Program-made: the position numbers and the translations under genes | Part shown: positions 44,886 to 53,151 of the stretch, piece by piece | How positions within the stretch are numbered: position 1 is the first letter of the stretch | Layout: every line of letters starts with the position of its first letter | Origin: Thalassospira sp. | GTDB taxonomy: Bacteria > Pseudomonadota > Alphaproteobacteria > Rhodospirillales > Thalassospiraceae | Direction: 5' to 3' | NCBI RefSeq assembly: GCF_002709775.1 | Contig: NZ_PAQR01000004.1 | Span: 45,411 to 107,983 of the forward strand | DNA: 62,573 nucleotides | Notes under the pieces: generated by a model | What the model was told of the DNA's origin: nothing | The model's database searches: none | What the model saw: the letters and a program-made list of their open reading frames with translations, nothing else

Positions 44886-46055
44886 ATGTTTCTGCTTCTC
44901 AAGAATGCCAACGTCTTCGCCCCGACCCCGCTTGGCATCAATGATATCCTGATCTGTGACGAAAAAATCGTTGCCATTGCCCCGGATCTGGTTGTTTCGG
45001 TTCCAGCCGAAATCAAGACCATCGACCTTGGTGGCAACATGACCGTACCGGGCTTTATCGACGGGCATGTGCATCTGATCGGCGGTGGTGGCGAAGGCGG
45101 TTTTGCCACCCGCACACCGGAAGTCGCAATCGGCAAACTGATTGAGGCTGGCATTACATCTGTCTGCGGACTACTCGGCACCGATGCTGCCACCCGCCAT
45201 ATCGCATCGCTTTATGCCAAGACCAAAGCACTTCGGACCGAAGGCATTTCTGCCTGGTTCTTTACGGGTGGCTATCGCGTGCCCTCCCCAACCCTGACCG
45301 GTAATATCGGCGATGACGTGACGTTTCTTGACGCCTGTATCGGCCTTAAAACCGCCATTTCCGATCATCGCAGCAGCCAAAGCACGGTCGACGAACTGGC
45401 CCGCATCGCATCGCAATCACGCATTGGCGGTATGACATCGGGCAAGGCCGGGTCGGTGGTTGTTCATCTTGGGGATGGAGACGGTCACTTTGATCCGTTG
45501 CTCGCCGTGATTGATCAAACCGAAATCCCGATCGGTCAGTTCATCCCAACCCATGTGAACCGCAAACGCGCCCTGCTTGATGCCGCCAAACTCTGGGCCA
45601 AGCGCGGCGGCAATATCGATTTCACTACCGGGATTGATGCCGAACTCGATCCCAAAGGGGCAAGTAAAACATCAACCAGCATTGCCGAGTGTCTGGCGGA
45701 TGGCGTACCGCTTGATCGCATATCCATGACGTCAGATGGCAACGGGTCGCTTCCGGATTTTGATGCCGATGGCAATATGATCGGGCTTTCTGTGGCAGGA
45801 TTTGAAACCGTACCGCGCGAATTTGCCGATCTGATTGCCGTCGAAAAACTTGATATACCGACGGCCCTCGCCCCGATCACGATTAACCCGGCCCGGATGC
45901 TGGGCCTTGCCGCACACAAAGGACAAATCAAGGTCGGTTATGATGCCGATATCCTTGTTTTGGATGATGCGCTCACCCCCGACAGCGTAATTTCCCGCGG
46001 AAAACCGGCCATGATTGCCAATGAACGGCACCTTCGCGGCACTTTTGAGGACTAA
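44886..46055 (+). CDS. iadA: Beta-aspartyl (isoaspartyl) dipeptidase
   Basis: IadA hydrolyses isoaspartyl dipeptides that arise from damaged proteins. The 389-residue amidohydrolase has the metal motif GHVHLIGGGGEGG (H61, H63), GGYRVPSPTLTGNI, a lysine in GLKTAISDHRSS expected as the bridging residue, HVNRKRALLD and the catalytic aspartate in MTSDGNGSLPDFD. No clear ribosome binding site precedes the ATG at 44886. It stands beside the LysE exporter, which could release the amino acids formed; that link is inference. Confidence 0.92.
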   Translation: MFLLLKNANVFAPTPLGINDILICDEKIVAIAPDLVVSVPAEIKTIDLGGNMTVPGFIDGHVHLIGGGGEGGFATRTPEVAIGKLIEAGITSVCGLLGTDAATRHIASLYAKTKALRTEGISAWFFTGGYRVPSPTLTGNIGDDVTFLDACIGLKTAISDHRSSQSTVDELARIASQSRIGGMTSGKAGSVVVHLGDGDGHFDPLLAVIDQTEIPIGQFIPTHVNRKRALLDAAKLWAKRGGNIDFTTGIDAELDPKGASKTSTSIAECLADGVPLDRISMTSDGNGSLPDFDADGNMIGLSVAGFETVPREFADLIAVEKLDIPTALAPITINPARMLGLAAHKGQIKVGYDADILVLDDALTPDSVISRGKPAMIANERHLRGTFED

Positions 46056-46259
46056 ACGGGCCTGAAACACCCAAATGGCGCTCGAAAACACGGATTTTCG
46101 CTTCGGAAAGCCGTGTGAGCTGCCTTTTTATCGACATAACTGCCCCAAACAGCCCCTATTCCGGCCAAACTGCTTCCCGTTTTCTTATCCATGCTCGCTT
46201 ACCTCAAAAAGGTCCTTGAATGACCAAGCAATAAGAGCAAACACGAAGGGATACGAGAG

Positions 46260-46493
46260 ATGCGAAAGACAGCCACGATTATTGTCGTTGCCGGTGCATT
46301 GGGACTGTCCGCGTGCAGTGGATTGAATGACCGCGACCAGAAAATGCTCAGCGGCGGTGCCATTGGTGCCGGTGTCGGCGCCGTCGGAACCGTGATCACC
46401 GGTGGCTGCGTCACCTGCGGTGCTGTTATTGGTGGCGCGGTTGGTACCGGTGCCGGCTATATCATGCACGAGAACGAAAAGGCCCGCGAATGA
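46260..46493 (+). CDS. Small glycine-zipper lipoprotein
   Basis: This 77-residue protein has a lipoprotein signal (VVAGALGLSAC, lipobox LSAC with the acylated cysteine near residue 19). A glycine-zipper hairpin follows (GGAIGAGVGAVGTVIT, then GAVIGGAVGTGAGYI) with an internal CVTCG. Such lipoproteins are small envelope proteins, some stress-linked; the function is unknown. Its stop overlaps the start of the next gene, so the two form a translationally coupled pair. Confidence 0.85.
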   Translation: MRKTATIIVVAGALGLSACSGLNDRDQKMLSGGAIGAGVGAVGTVITGGCVTCGAVIGGAVGTGAGYIMHENEKARE

Positions 46494-47077
46494 TGAAGCG
46501 GGGCATCCTTCTCGCAGCCGGTCTTGCACTCGCAATGCCGCTAGCAACACCGGTTCCGGCAAAAGCCGATCCGCCATCATGGGCACCAGCCCACGGCTAT
46601 CGCGCCAAGCAGCATAAGGGCCACAAACGTGACTATACCCGTCACGGCAATGAGCTTTTTGTCTCGGACGGTGGCTTCCTACGCTGTAACCGTGATGTGG
46701 TTGGTGCAATCATTGGTGGTGGTGCCGGTGCAGTTCTTGGATCGACTGTCGGCAAAGGAAGTGGTCGGGATGCGGCCATGATCGGTGGCGCCATTCTTGG
46801 CATGCTGAGTGGCTATTCGATTGGCCAGACCCTTGATCAGGGTGATCAAGCCTGCACAGGATACGCCTTGCAGCGCGCACCCGATGGTCAACATGTTCGC
46901 TGGCAAAACCCCGATTCGGGGCGCAGCTACAATGTTGTGCCGACGAACAGCTGGCAAAATGCCGAAGGACGCTATTGTCGGGAATACAGTGCAACGGCCA
47001 ATATCGGCGGGGAACTGCAGAAAACGTTTGGCACCGCATGCCGTCAGGCGGATGGTTCCTGGCAAATTGTGTCCTGA
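46490..47077 (+). CDS. Secreted glycine-zipper protein with RT0821/Lpp0805-like C-terminal domain
   Basis: This 195-residue protein has a signal peptide (GILLAAGLALAMPLATPVPAKA), a His/Lys/Arg-rich region (40-55), a glycine-zipper membrane hairpin (VVGAIIGGGAGAVLG and MIGGAILGMLSGYSIG, about 69-105), and a C-terminal domain with paired cysteines (GRYCREYSATANIGGE, TACRQADGSWQI) like 17-kDa surface antigens of Rickettsia. It is probably an envelope protein of unknown function, coupled to the lipoprotein before it. Confidence 0.85.
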   Translation: MMKRGILLAAGLALAMPLATPVPAKADPPSWAPAHGYRAKQHKGHKRDYTRHGNELFVSDGGFLRCNRDVVGAIIGGGAGAVLGSTVGKGSGRDAAMIGGAILGMLSGYSIGQTLDQGDQACTGYALQRAPDGQHVRWQNPDSGRSYNVVPTNSWQNAEGRYCREYSATANIGGELQKTFGTACRQADGSWQIVS

Positions 47078-47123
47078 CGTCATGGGACTGCCAAGCGCAA
47101 TGCAATCTGAGGTTTTATCTTGC

Positions 47124-47151
47124 AAAAAGCCCGGCAGTGCCGGGCTTTTTT
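47124..47151 (+). terminator. Intrinsic terminator of the glycine-zipper pair
   Basis: A perfect 12-bp stem (47124-47135 with 47139-47150, AAAAAGCCCGGC) closes a 3-nt loop and carries its own T run. Confidence 0.93.
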
Positions 47152-47237
47152 GTGTGCTTTTTTCAGTCGGAACCGTATCTTAAATAATTGCAATTCAATG
47201 TCTTAATCGTCGAACGAGTTTCGCATTCGTTATTTGT

Positions 47238-47253
47238 TTTACGTTAACGTCAC
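47238..47253 (-). promoter_or_regulatory. MerR/LiuR-type operator, copy 1, before SCP2-DUF6134-fadL
   Basis: TTTACGTTAACGTCAC is the exact reverse complement of the 16-mer at 51505. Its core ACGTTAACGT is a perfect 10-bp palindrome. It lies 61 bp upstream of the SCP2-like gene, between a possible -35 (TTGTTT, 47234) and -10 (TATTAC, 47258). Confidence 0.75.
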
Positions 47254-47313
47254 TTTGTATTACAGTCCTGACATAATCAAAACAAGAATACCAGCTGACT
47301 GAGGGAGGCGTTC

Positions 47314-47610
47314 GTGGATGACATCCTCGAAACCGTAAAAGAAAAACTGCCGCAACTCCGCGGTTTGAATGCTGTCGTCGCCTTTGATTGCGGCGATGAT
47401 GGGCATATTGTTGTTGATGCCACCGGTGATGAACCGGAAATCAGCGACGACGACCTGTCTGATGCCGATTGCATTCTTAAAATCAAGAAAGCCAACCTCG
47501 AAAAACTGATCGCCGGAAAGCTTGATCCGATGCTTGCCTTCACCATGGGCAAACTCAAGATCAAGGGTTCGATGGGCGTGGCAGCCAAGCTGTCATCCAT
47601 GCTCGACTAA
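47314..47610 (+). CDS. SCP2 sterol-binding domain protein
   Basis: This 98-residue protein is a single SCP2-like lipid-binding domain: VVAFDCGDDGHIVVDATGD, DADCILKIKKANLEKLIAGK, then LDPMLAFTMGKLKIKGSMGV. SCP2 domains hold fatty acids, acyl-CoAs or sterols in a hydrophobic tunnel. No signal peptide is present, so it is cytoplasmic. GGGAGG at 5-nt spacing supports the GTG start. It is the first gene after the operator at 47238, and the DUF6134 and fadL genes follow, which suggests a role in handling imported acyl chains. Confidence 0.88.
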   Translation: MDDILETVKEKLPQLRGLNAVVAFDCGDDGHIVVDATGDEPEISDDDLSDADCILKIKKANLEKLIAGKLDPMLAFTMGKLKIKGSMGVAAKLSSMLD

Positions 47611-47642
47611 CCGGTCGGGATGATACGTTTTATGGGGGAAAC

Positions 47643-48311
47643 ATGCGTAATCGCATCAAAAATGGCAGCCTATCGGCCCTGATTGCCGGATTTGCGATCC
47701 AGCTTGCGGCACCTTCGCTGGCATCAGGAGCGGAAATACTGAACTTTCGCGTTCTTAAGGACGGGGAACCAATTGGCTATGAAAAAGTCGAAATCACCCC
47801 GACTGCAACCGGCCAGACCGTCAAGGTTGAAACCCTGACCGATGTTCGGGTGCTGTTTTTGAAGTTCCACTACGATCATCAGCGGACCGAGCAATGGCAG
47901 GACGGAAAGCTGGTCTCGGTCGAAACCACCACCAATGATGACGGCACACACTACACCTGGCAGGCAAGCTATGACGCAGATTGTTATGCGCTGGCTGGCA
48001 AGGGTGTCGGTAAACGCGATTCCTGTGACGGGGCCTGGCCACTGACCTTGTGGCACGAGGACGTTACTGGCAAAGCCGACCTTTTCAGCGTCATCAATGC
48101 CGAACCCTATACCGTCGACACACAAAGGGTCGCTGAAGAAACCGTCATGGTCGAAAGCCGGGAAACACCGGCAGTCCATTACGAAATGTCTGGCGATGTC
48201 GAACGGGATCTATGGTACGGCACCGACGGAAAACTGCTCAAAACGAGTTTTAAAAGAAAGGGTTACGACATCGATTTTATCAGGGTCGATGCGATAAACC
48301 CTCAGCAATAA
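47643..48311 (+). CDS. DUF6134-like secreted protein
   Basis: This 222-residue protein has a signal peptide (SALIAGFAIQLAAPSLASG, cut near residue 29). The mature part is beta-rich, beginning EILNFRVLKDGEPIGYEKV, with two cysteines (DADCYAL, RDSCDGAWPLTLWHED) that may pair. A C-terminal ERDLWYGTDGKLLKTSFKRKG resembles DUF3108/DUF6134 proteins. It is expected in the periplasm. Function is unknown, but the fold type and place between SCP2 and FadL genes suggest lipid binding or passage across the periplasm. GGGGGAA precedes the ATG. Confidence 0.75.
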   Translation: MRNRIKNGSLSALIAGFAIQLAAPSLASGAEILNFRVLKDGEPIGYEKVEITPTATGQTVKVETLTDVRVLFLKFHYDHQRTEQWQDGKLVSVETTTNDDGTHYTWQASYDADCYALAGKGVGKRDSCDGAWPLTLWHEDVTGKADLFSVINAEPYTVDTQRVAEETVMVESRETPAVHYEMSGDVERDLWYGTDGKLLKTSFKRKGYDIDFIRVDAINPQQ

Positions 48312-48368
48312 AAGCGGGCGTTTTAAATCATGGATTTGAAGCGTTATAAAAGATTAAGGGAGAAACAG

Positions 48369-49673
48369 ATGTCCTACTTCAAGAAGGGCTGCCTCTGGGG
48401 AGCAGCTTCGGGTACCGCACTTCTATGCGCGCTTGCCAGCGTTGGCACCGCACATGCATCAGGTTTTCAGGTCCGCGAAACCAGCGGCACCCTGCAGGGT
48501 TCAAGCTTTGCCGGCATGACCACCCTGTCCACCGATGCATCTACGGCATTCTATAATCCAGGTACTATCGGCCAGTACGAGGAGACGACCTATAGCGCAG
48601 GTGGATCCTTGATCGTACCGCGCTCAAAAATGGTCAGCGGCAAAGGTACAGCGAGCGGTCTTTCCACTGGTATCGACCTTTCGCGCACTGACTATGGAGA
48701 TATGGCAGTTGATGCCTTTGTTCCAAACGCACATGCGGTATGGAAGCTCACGGAAAATATCAACCTTGGAATGTCCATTACATCTCCGTGGGGTCTTGTA
48801 ACCGACTATGAAAACGATTTTGCAGGCCGCTACTTCGGTACAACTTCAGCGATAAAATCGATCAACTTGAAACCGGTCCTCGCCTATCGCTTTGACAATG
48901 GTCTCTCGATTGGAATGGGACCACAGATTCAATACTTTGAAGCCCGTTTTGACAAGGCTGTTGCTCGCGCAACGGGCGTCGAAGGTAATAGCTCTGTCCG
49001 CGGCGATGACACCGCCATGGGATGGCAGGCCGGGCTGAATTGGCAAGTTCTGCCGGAAACCCGTATCGGGTTGGCCTACAATTCCTCAATCAAACACACA
49101 CTGAAGGGAAAAATCGATTTTGACAGCGCTGCAGAAGGCTTGTCTTACGTTGATCGCGATGTAACCGCAAAAGTCGAAACCCCAGAAGCAATTGCTTTTG
49201 GCATTTCTCAGAAGTTTGGAGAGAAATGGACTGTTATGGCAGATGCCCAATGGACGAATTGGAACAGCATCGACACATTGACCTTCAACTTTAGCGGTGA
49301 CACGAATACCGCGATTGCCGGAAACCAAAACTCCAGCTCGGACACATTTAAGTGGGGCACAGGATGGTTTTACAGTCTAGGCGCGCAATATCAATACGAT
49401 GAAAACTGGCGATTTAGTGGTGGTTTTGCTTTTGATGAAACTCCGGTCACTGACCTTCATCGTTCCGTGCGTTTGCCGGATTCCAATCGATATTGGACAT
49501 CTCTTGGAGCCAGCTACAAAGCTGCCGACTGGGCAGAGGTTTCGCTAGGATACACGCACATCTTTGCTCACACTGCTGACGTAAACCTCTCTAGCACCTC
49601 AGTCGGATCATTCTCCGGAAAATACGAATCCGAGGTCGACATCATCGCGCTGCAGGCGAAATTCAAGTTCTGA
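48369..49673 (+). CDS. fadL: FadL/OmpP1-family outer membrane long-chain fatty acid channel
   Basis: This 434-residue outer membrane protein has a signal peptide cut after AHA (residue 30), then the FadL hatch start SGFQVRETSGTLQGSSFAG with DASTAFYNPGTI, and a 14-strand barrel ending in an aromatic F. It takes up long-chain fatty acids or related hydrophobic compounds. GGGAG before the ATG at 48369 decides the start. By eye its second half is AT-richer than its neighbours. It is the third gene of the SCP2-DUF6134-fadL unit and is followed by fadD. Confidence 0.92.
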   Translation: MSYFKKGCLWGAASGTALLCALASVGTAHASGFQVRETSGTLQGSSFAGMTTLSTDASTAFYNPGTIGQYEETTYSAGGSLIVPRSKMVSGKGTASGLSTGIDLSRTDYGDMAVDAFVPNAHAVWKLTENINLGMSITSPWGLVTDYENDFAGRYFGTTSAIKSINLKPVLAYRFDNGLSIGMGPQIQYFEARFDKAVARATGVEGNSSVRGDDTAMGWQAGLNWQVLPETRIGLAYNSSIKHTLKGKIDFDSAAEGLSYVDRDVTAKVETPEAIAFGISQKFGEKWTVMADAQWTNWNSIDTLTFNFSGDTNTAIAGNQNSSSDTFKWGTGWFYSLGAQYQYDENWRFSGGFAFDETPVTDLHRSVRLPDSNRYWTSLGASYKAADWAEVSLGYTHIFAHTADVNLSSTSVGSFSGKYESEVDIIALQAKFKF

Positions 49674-49701
49674 TCTGCTATGCTGTCCGGTGCGGGGTGC
49701 T

Positions 49702-49730
49702 GAGCGCTTCGCATCGGGCTCCCTTTTTTT
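49702..49730 (+). terminator. Possible terminator after fadL
   Basis: A short stem (GAGC 49702-49705 with GCTC 49718-49721) is followed by CC and seven T. The T run is strong and the stem weak. Confidence 0.4.
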
Positions 49731-49739
49731 GCCCGCAAA

Positions 49740-49755
49740 GTGACGTTAACGTAAT
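49740..49755 (+). promoter_or_regulatory. MerR/LiuR-type operator, copy 2, at the fadD start
   Basis: GTGACGTTAACGTAAT matches the 51505 site at 15 of 16 positions with the same perfect ACGTTAACGT core. It overlaps a possible ATG start (49754) and ends 13 bp before the preferred GTG (49769), so binding here would block either the promoter or early elongation. Confidence 0.75.
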
Positions 49756-49768
49756 GGAGTTAACGCAA

Positions 49769-51460
49769 GTGAACAAAGTAAACGTTCAAGAATCCCCGAT
49801 CCTGCGCGATGGCGTTGATATCAGCTCGCCCGTCAAAACGCGTCCTGTGCATGAAATCTTCGACAATGCGGCTGCCCGGTTTCCGCTGCGCCCGTGTCTG
49901 GATTTCCTCGGTCGGATTTATGATTACAAGACTATCTCCGAGCAGATTGACCGTGCTGCCGAAGGCTTCAAACAGCTTGGCGTGCGCAAGGGTGACAAGG
50001 TCGGGCTGTGCCTGCCCAATACGCCCTATTATGTCGTCTGCTATTACGCGATCCTGAAATGCGGCGGTGTGGTTGTGAATTTCAACCCGCTCTATGCCAA
50101 GCGCGAGATCGCCTATCAGATTGAGGATTCCGGGTGTCGTCTGATGGTGACGCTGAACCTCAAACAGATTTATCCCAAGGTCGCGGCTTGTCTGGATGAG
50201 ACCTGCCTGAAGCGAATTGTTGTGTGCGAAATGAGCAACATTCTGCCGCCGGTCAAAAGCGTTCTGTTTTCGCTGTTCAAGCGCAGCGAACTGGCCGATG
50301 TGCCGACCGACCTGCGCCACATCCCCTATTCACGGGTGATCGGATGCAAACCGATTGATCGCGTGATCGATATCGACGTCCATGATCTGGCGGTTCTGCA
50401 ATATACCGGCGGCACCACCGGGCGTCCCAAGGGCGCGATGCTGACCCATGCCAATCTGAGTGCCAATGTCGATCAGTTGACCCGCTGGATGCCTGACGCC
50501 AAACCGGGACAGGAAGTAACACTTTGTGTTTTGCCATTCTTCCATGTCTTTGCCATGACGGTGGCGCTCAACACATCAGTCAATCTCGGAGCGGAAATGG
50601 TGTTGCAGCCACGCTTTGAACTGAATTCCCTGATCAAGGCGCTGGACAAGAAAAAGGCCACCATCTTCCCGGGTGTTCCGACGATCTATACGGCGATCAA
50701 CAATTCGCCGGAAACACTCAAACACGATCTGTCGCACATTCGTTGCTGTATTTCGGGGGGCGCACCGCTGCCGGTAGAGGTCAAACACCGGTTTGAGGAA
50801 ATCACCGGCTCCAAGGTCGTGGAGGGATACGGCCTGTCGGAAGCAAGCCCGGTTTGCACTTGCAACCCGCTGAAGGGCGAGAACAAGGAAGGCTCGATCG
50901 GCCGCCCCTTGCCGGGAACAGAGATCGAAGTCCGGTCGCTCGACCGTCCGGAAAAACCCATGCCGCTTGGCGAAAAGGGCGAGGTCTGTATTCGCGGCCC
51001 GCAAGTCATGCCGGGCTATTGGCAGAACGACGCCGCCACCAATGAGACCTTTGTTGATGGATGGTTACGCACCGGCGATGTCGGCTACCAGGATGAGGAC
51101 GGCTACACATTTCTGGTCGATCGCCTCAAGGACGTGATCCTGTGCAGCGGCTACAACGTCTATCCGCGCGCAATTGAAGAGGCGCTTTATCTGCATGACC
51201 AGATCGCCGAAGTCACCTGCATCGGGGTGCCCGATCAATATCGTGGTCAGGCGCCCAAGGCATTTGTCCGGCTCAAAGACGGCGTGACCGATGTGACGGC
51301 CGAAGATTTGCGAGCATTCCTTGATGACAAAATCTCGAGAATCGAGATGCCGCGCGAAATCGAAATTCGCGAAGAACTTCCCAAGACCATGGTCGGCAAA
51401 CTGTCGAAAAAGGAACTGGTCGAGGAAGAACGCCAAAAAAGAGAAGGAAATACGGCTTAG
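49769..51460 (+). CDS. fadD: Long-chain fatty acid-CoA ligase
   Basis: This adenylate-forming enzyme activates fatty acids to acyl-CoA at the inner membrane. Over about 563 residues it shows VGLCLPNTPYYVVCYYAILK, the AMP/P-loop motif YTGGTTGRPKGAMLTH, VEGYGLSEASPV, GEVCIRGPQVMPGYW, GWLRTGDVGYQDEDGY and the C-terminal lysine region MPREIEIREELPKTMVGKLSKK. Start: GTG at 49769 has GGAG at 9-nt spacing; an ATG at 49754 is also in frame but has no ribosome binding site and overlaps the operator. It lies between the fadL unit and the merR gene, with one operator on each side. Confidence 0.92.
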   Translation: MNKVNVQESPILRDGVDISSPVKTRPVHEIFDNAAARFPLRPCLDFLGRIYDYKTISEQIDRAAEGFKQLGVRKGDKVGLCLPNTPYYVVCYYAILKCGGVVVNFNPLYAKREIAYQIEDSGCRLMVTLNLKQIYPKVAACLDETCLKRIVVCEMSNILPPVKSVLFSLFKRSELADVPTDLRHIPYSRVIGCKPIDRVIDIDVHDLAVLQYTGGTTGRPKGAMLTHANLSANVDQLTRWMPDAKPGQEVTLCVLPFFHVFAMTVALNTSVNLGAEMVLQPRFELNSLIKALDKKKATIFPGVPTIYTAINNSPETLKHDLSHIRCCISGGAPLPVEVKHRFEEITGSKVVEGYGLSEASPVCTCNPLKGENKEGSIGRPLPGTEIEVRSLDRPEKPMPLGEKGEVCIRGPQVMPGYWQNDAATNETFVDGWLRTGDVGYQDEDGYTFLVDRLKDVILCSGYNVYPRAIEEALYLHDQIAEVTCIGVPDQYRGQAPKAFVRLKDGVTDVTAEDLRAFLDDKISRIEMPREIEIREELPKTMVGKLSKKELVEEERQKREGNTA

Positions 51461-51504
51461 TTACAATGCGTTAGCGTCACGGCACACACACTGAAAAAAT
51501 CTAA

Positions 51505-51520
51505 GTGACGTTAACGTAAA
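51505..51520 (+). promoter_or_regulatory. MerR/LiuR-type operator, copy 3, before merR and the beta-oxidation genes
   Basis: GTGACGTTAACGTAAA carries the perfect ACGTTAACGT palindrome, 44 bp before the merR-type ATG. Possible hexamers CTGAAA (51491) and TAAACT (51517) lie around it with a 20-nt spacer, long as in MerR-controlled promoters. A half site TTGACGTAAAG follows at 51525, and a degenerate GCGTTAGCGT precedes it at 51469. Confidence 0.75.
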
Positions 51521-51564
51521 CTAATTGACGTAAAGTGAAAAATAGATACCATTAGGGGCGAACA

Positions 51565-51969
51565 ATGACCAAAATTGACGAACGGTTTTATACCGTTCCC
51601 GAACTGGCCGACGATCTTGGCATCACACCGCGCACCATCCGGTTTTACGAGCAAAAGGGGCTCCTAAACCCGCAGCGTGCCGGCACGACCCGGGTCTATA
51701 CCCGGCAGGATCGCGCCAAGCTGCTCCTGATTTTGCGGGGCAAGCGACTGGGCTTCAGCCTGAAGGAGATCGCGGATTATCTCGATCTTTATGGCGCGGA
51801 CCCGACCCAGGCAGAGCAGATCAAGATGCTTCTGGGGCGTGTACGGGAACGGATTTCTGACCTGGAAGAACAGCGTCAGGCACTGGACGTCACACTGGAT
51901 GAACTGCGCGAAATCGAACAGCAATCGGTTGATGCGCTTGAAGAAAAAGGAATCGATCCGGCAACGTAA
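51565..51969 (+). CDS. MerR-family regulator, LiuR-like
   Basis: This 134-residue regulator has an N-terminal MerR winged helix (FYTVPELADDLGITPRTIRF, then YEQKGLLNPQRAGTTRVYTR), a second helical part (LLLILRGKRLGFSLKEIADYL) and a C-terminal coiled coil (RVRERISDLEEQRQAL) with no cysteine cluster, so it is not a metal sensor. This form matches LiuR/SoxR-like regulators of branched-chain amino acid and fatty acid degradation, which respond to acyl-CoA-type ligands. It lies directly behind operator copy 3 and is likely autoregulated. Confidence 0.9.
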   Translation: MTKIDERFYTVPELADDLGITPRTIRFYEQKGLLNPQRAGTTRVYTRQDRAKLLLILRGKRLGFSLKEIADYLDLYGADPTQAEQIKMLLGRVRERISDLEEQRQALDVTLDELREIEQQSVDALEEKGIDPAT

Positions 51970-52014
51970 CAACAATGCCGGATCAGAGGAAAGCTCAGGA
52001 AGGAAGACAAAGCC

Positions 52015-53151
52015 ATGACCAACGCCGTAATTGCCGGATATGTCCGGTCGCCCTTTACCCCGGCCCGTAAAGGGGCCCTTGCCAAGGTCCGTCCTGACGA
52101 CCTTGCGGCACAGGTCGTCAAAGGTCTGGTCGAAAAGACCGGCATTGATCCCAACGCGATCGAGGACCTGATCCTTGGCTGCGCCTTCCCCGAGGGTGAG
52201 CAGGGCTTTAACGTCGCCCGTCTGATCACGTTCCTTGCCGATCTGCCGCGCTCTGTCGCCGGTGTGACGGTCAACCGGTTCTGCGGTTCTTCCATGCAAT
52301 CAATCCATCAGGCTGCTGGCGCAATTGCGATTGGCGCTGGTGATGCCTTTATCTGTGCCGGTGTTGAAAGCATGACCCGCGTTCCGATGATGGGCTTTAA
52401 CCCGCTGCCCAATCCGGAGCTTTATAAAGCCATGCCCGAAGCCTATATGGGCATGGGCGATACCGCCGAAAATGTTGCGGCCAAATACAGCCTGACCCGT
52501 GCCGACCAGGAAGCCTTTGCGGTTGAAAGCCACAAACGTGCCGCAGCGGCACAGGCAGCCGGCAAGTTTGTTGATGAAATCATCCCGATCCAGACCAAAG
52601 ACGGCGTTGTCTCCGAAGATGGCTGCATCCGTGGGGAAACCACCGCCGAAGGTTTGGCGGACCTCAAGCCTGCCTTCAAGGCAGATGGTGTTGTAACAGC
52701 AGGAACCTCTTCCCCGCTGACCGATGGCGCGTCGGCGGTTCTTGTTTGCTCCGAAGAATATGCCGCCAAAAACGGCCTGACCCCGATTGCACGCGTCAAA
52801 TCGGTTGCGGTTGATGGCTGCCTGCCGGAAATCATGGGCATCGGCCCAATTGGGGCATCGAAAAAGGCGCTTGCGCGGGCTGGTCTGACAGCGGCCGATA
52901 TTGACGTGACCGAGCTTAACGAAGCCTTCTCGTCCCAGGCGATGGCAAGCATTTCCGATCTGGGTCTGGATGCGGCCAAAGTGAATATCGATGGCGGCGC
53001 GCTTGCAATTGGTCATCCGCTGGGTGCGACCGGGGCGCGCATCGTTGGCAAGGCTGCTGCAATCCTCAAACGTGATGGCGGCAAATATGCGCTGGCGTCC
53101 CAGTGCATTGGCGGGGGTCAGGGGATCGCGACCATTCTGGAGGCGATGTAA
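52015..53151 (+). CDS. fadA: Acetyl-CoA acyltransferase (3-ketoacyl-CoA thiolase)
   Basis: This 378-residue thiolase cleaves 3-ketoacyl-CoA to acetyl-CoA and a shortened acyl-CoA. The acylated cysteine is in VNRFCGSSMQSIHQAAGAI, the catalytic histidine in GGALAIGHPLGATGAR, and the second cysteine in ASQCIGGGQGIA. It is slightly shorter than the usual 390 or so residues but has all catalytic motifs. It follows merR by 45 bp, and its last base is the first base of the next start codon (TAATG), so it is coupled to the FadB-type gene. Confidence 0.94.
   Translation: MTNAVIAGYVRSPFTPARKGALAKVRPDDLAAQVVKGLVEKTGIDPNAIEDLILGCAFPEGEQGFNVARLITFLADLPRSVAGVTVNRFCGSSMQSIHQAAGAIAIGAGDAFICAGVESMTRVPMMGFNPLPNPELYKAMPEAYMGMGDTAENVAAKYSLTRADQEAFAVESHKRAAAAQAAGKFVDEIIPIQTKDGVVSEDGCIRGETTAEGLADLKPAFKADGVVTAGTSSPLTDGASAVLVCSEEYAAKNGLTPIARVKSVAVDGCLPEIMGIGPIGASKKALARAGLTAADIDVTELNEAFSSQAMASISDLGLDAAKVNIDGGALAIGHPLGATGARIVGKAAAILKRDGGKYALASQCIGGGQGIATILEAM

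Noticed and set aside
48369..49673. Horizontal transfer of fadL suggested by AT-richer sequence
   Set aside because: Beta-barrel genes are often AT-richer by amino-acid content, the gene sits under the shared operator, and no flanking mobile signature exists.
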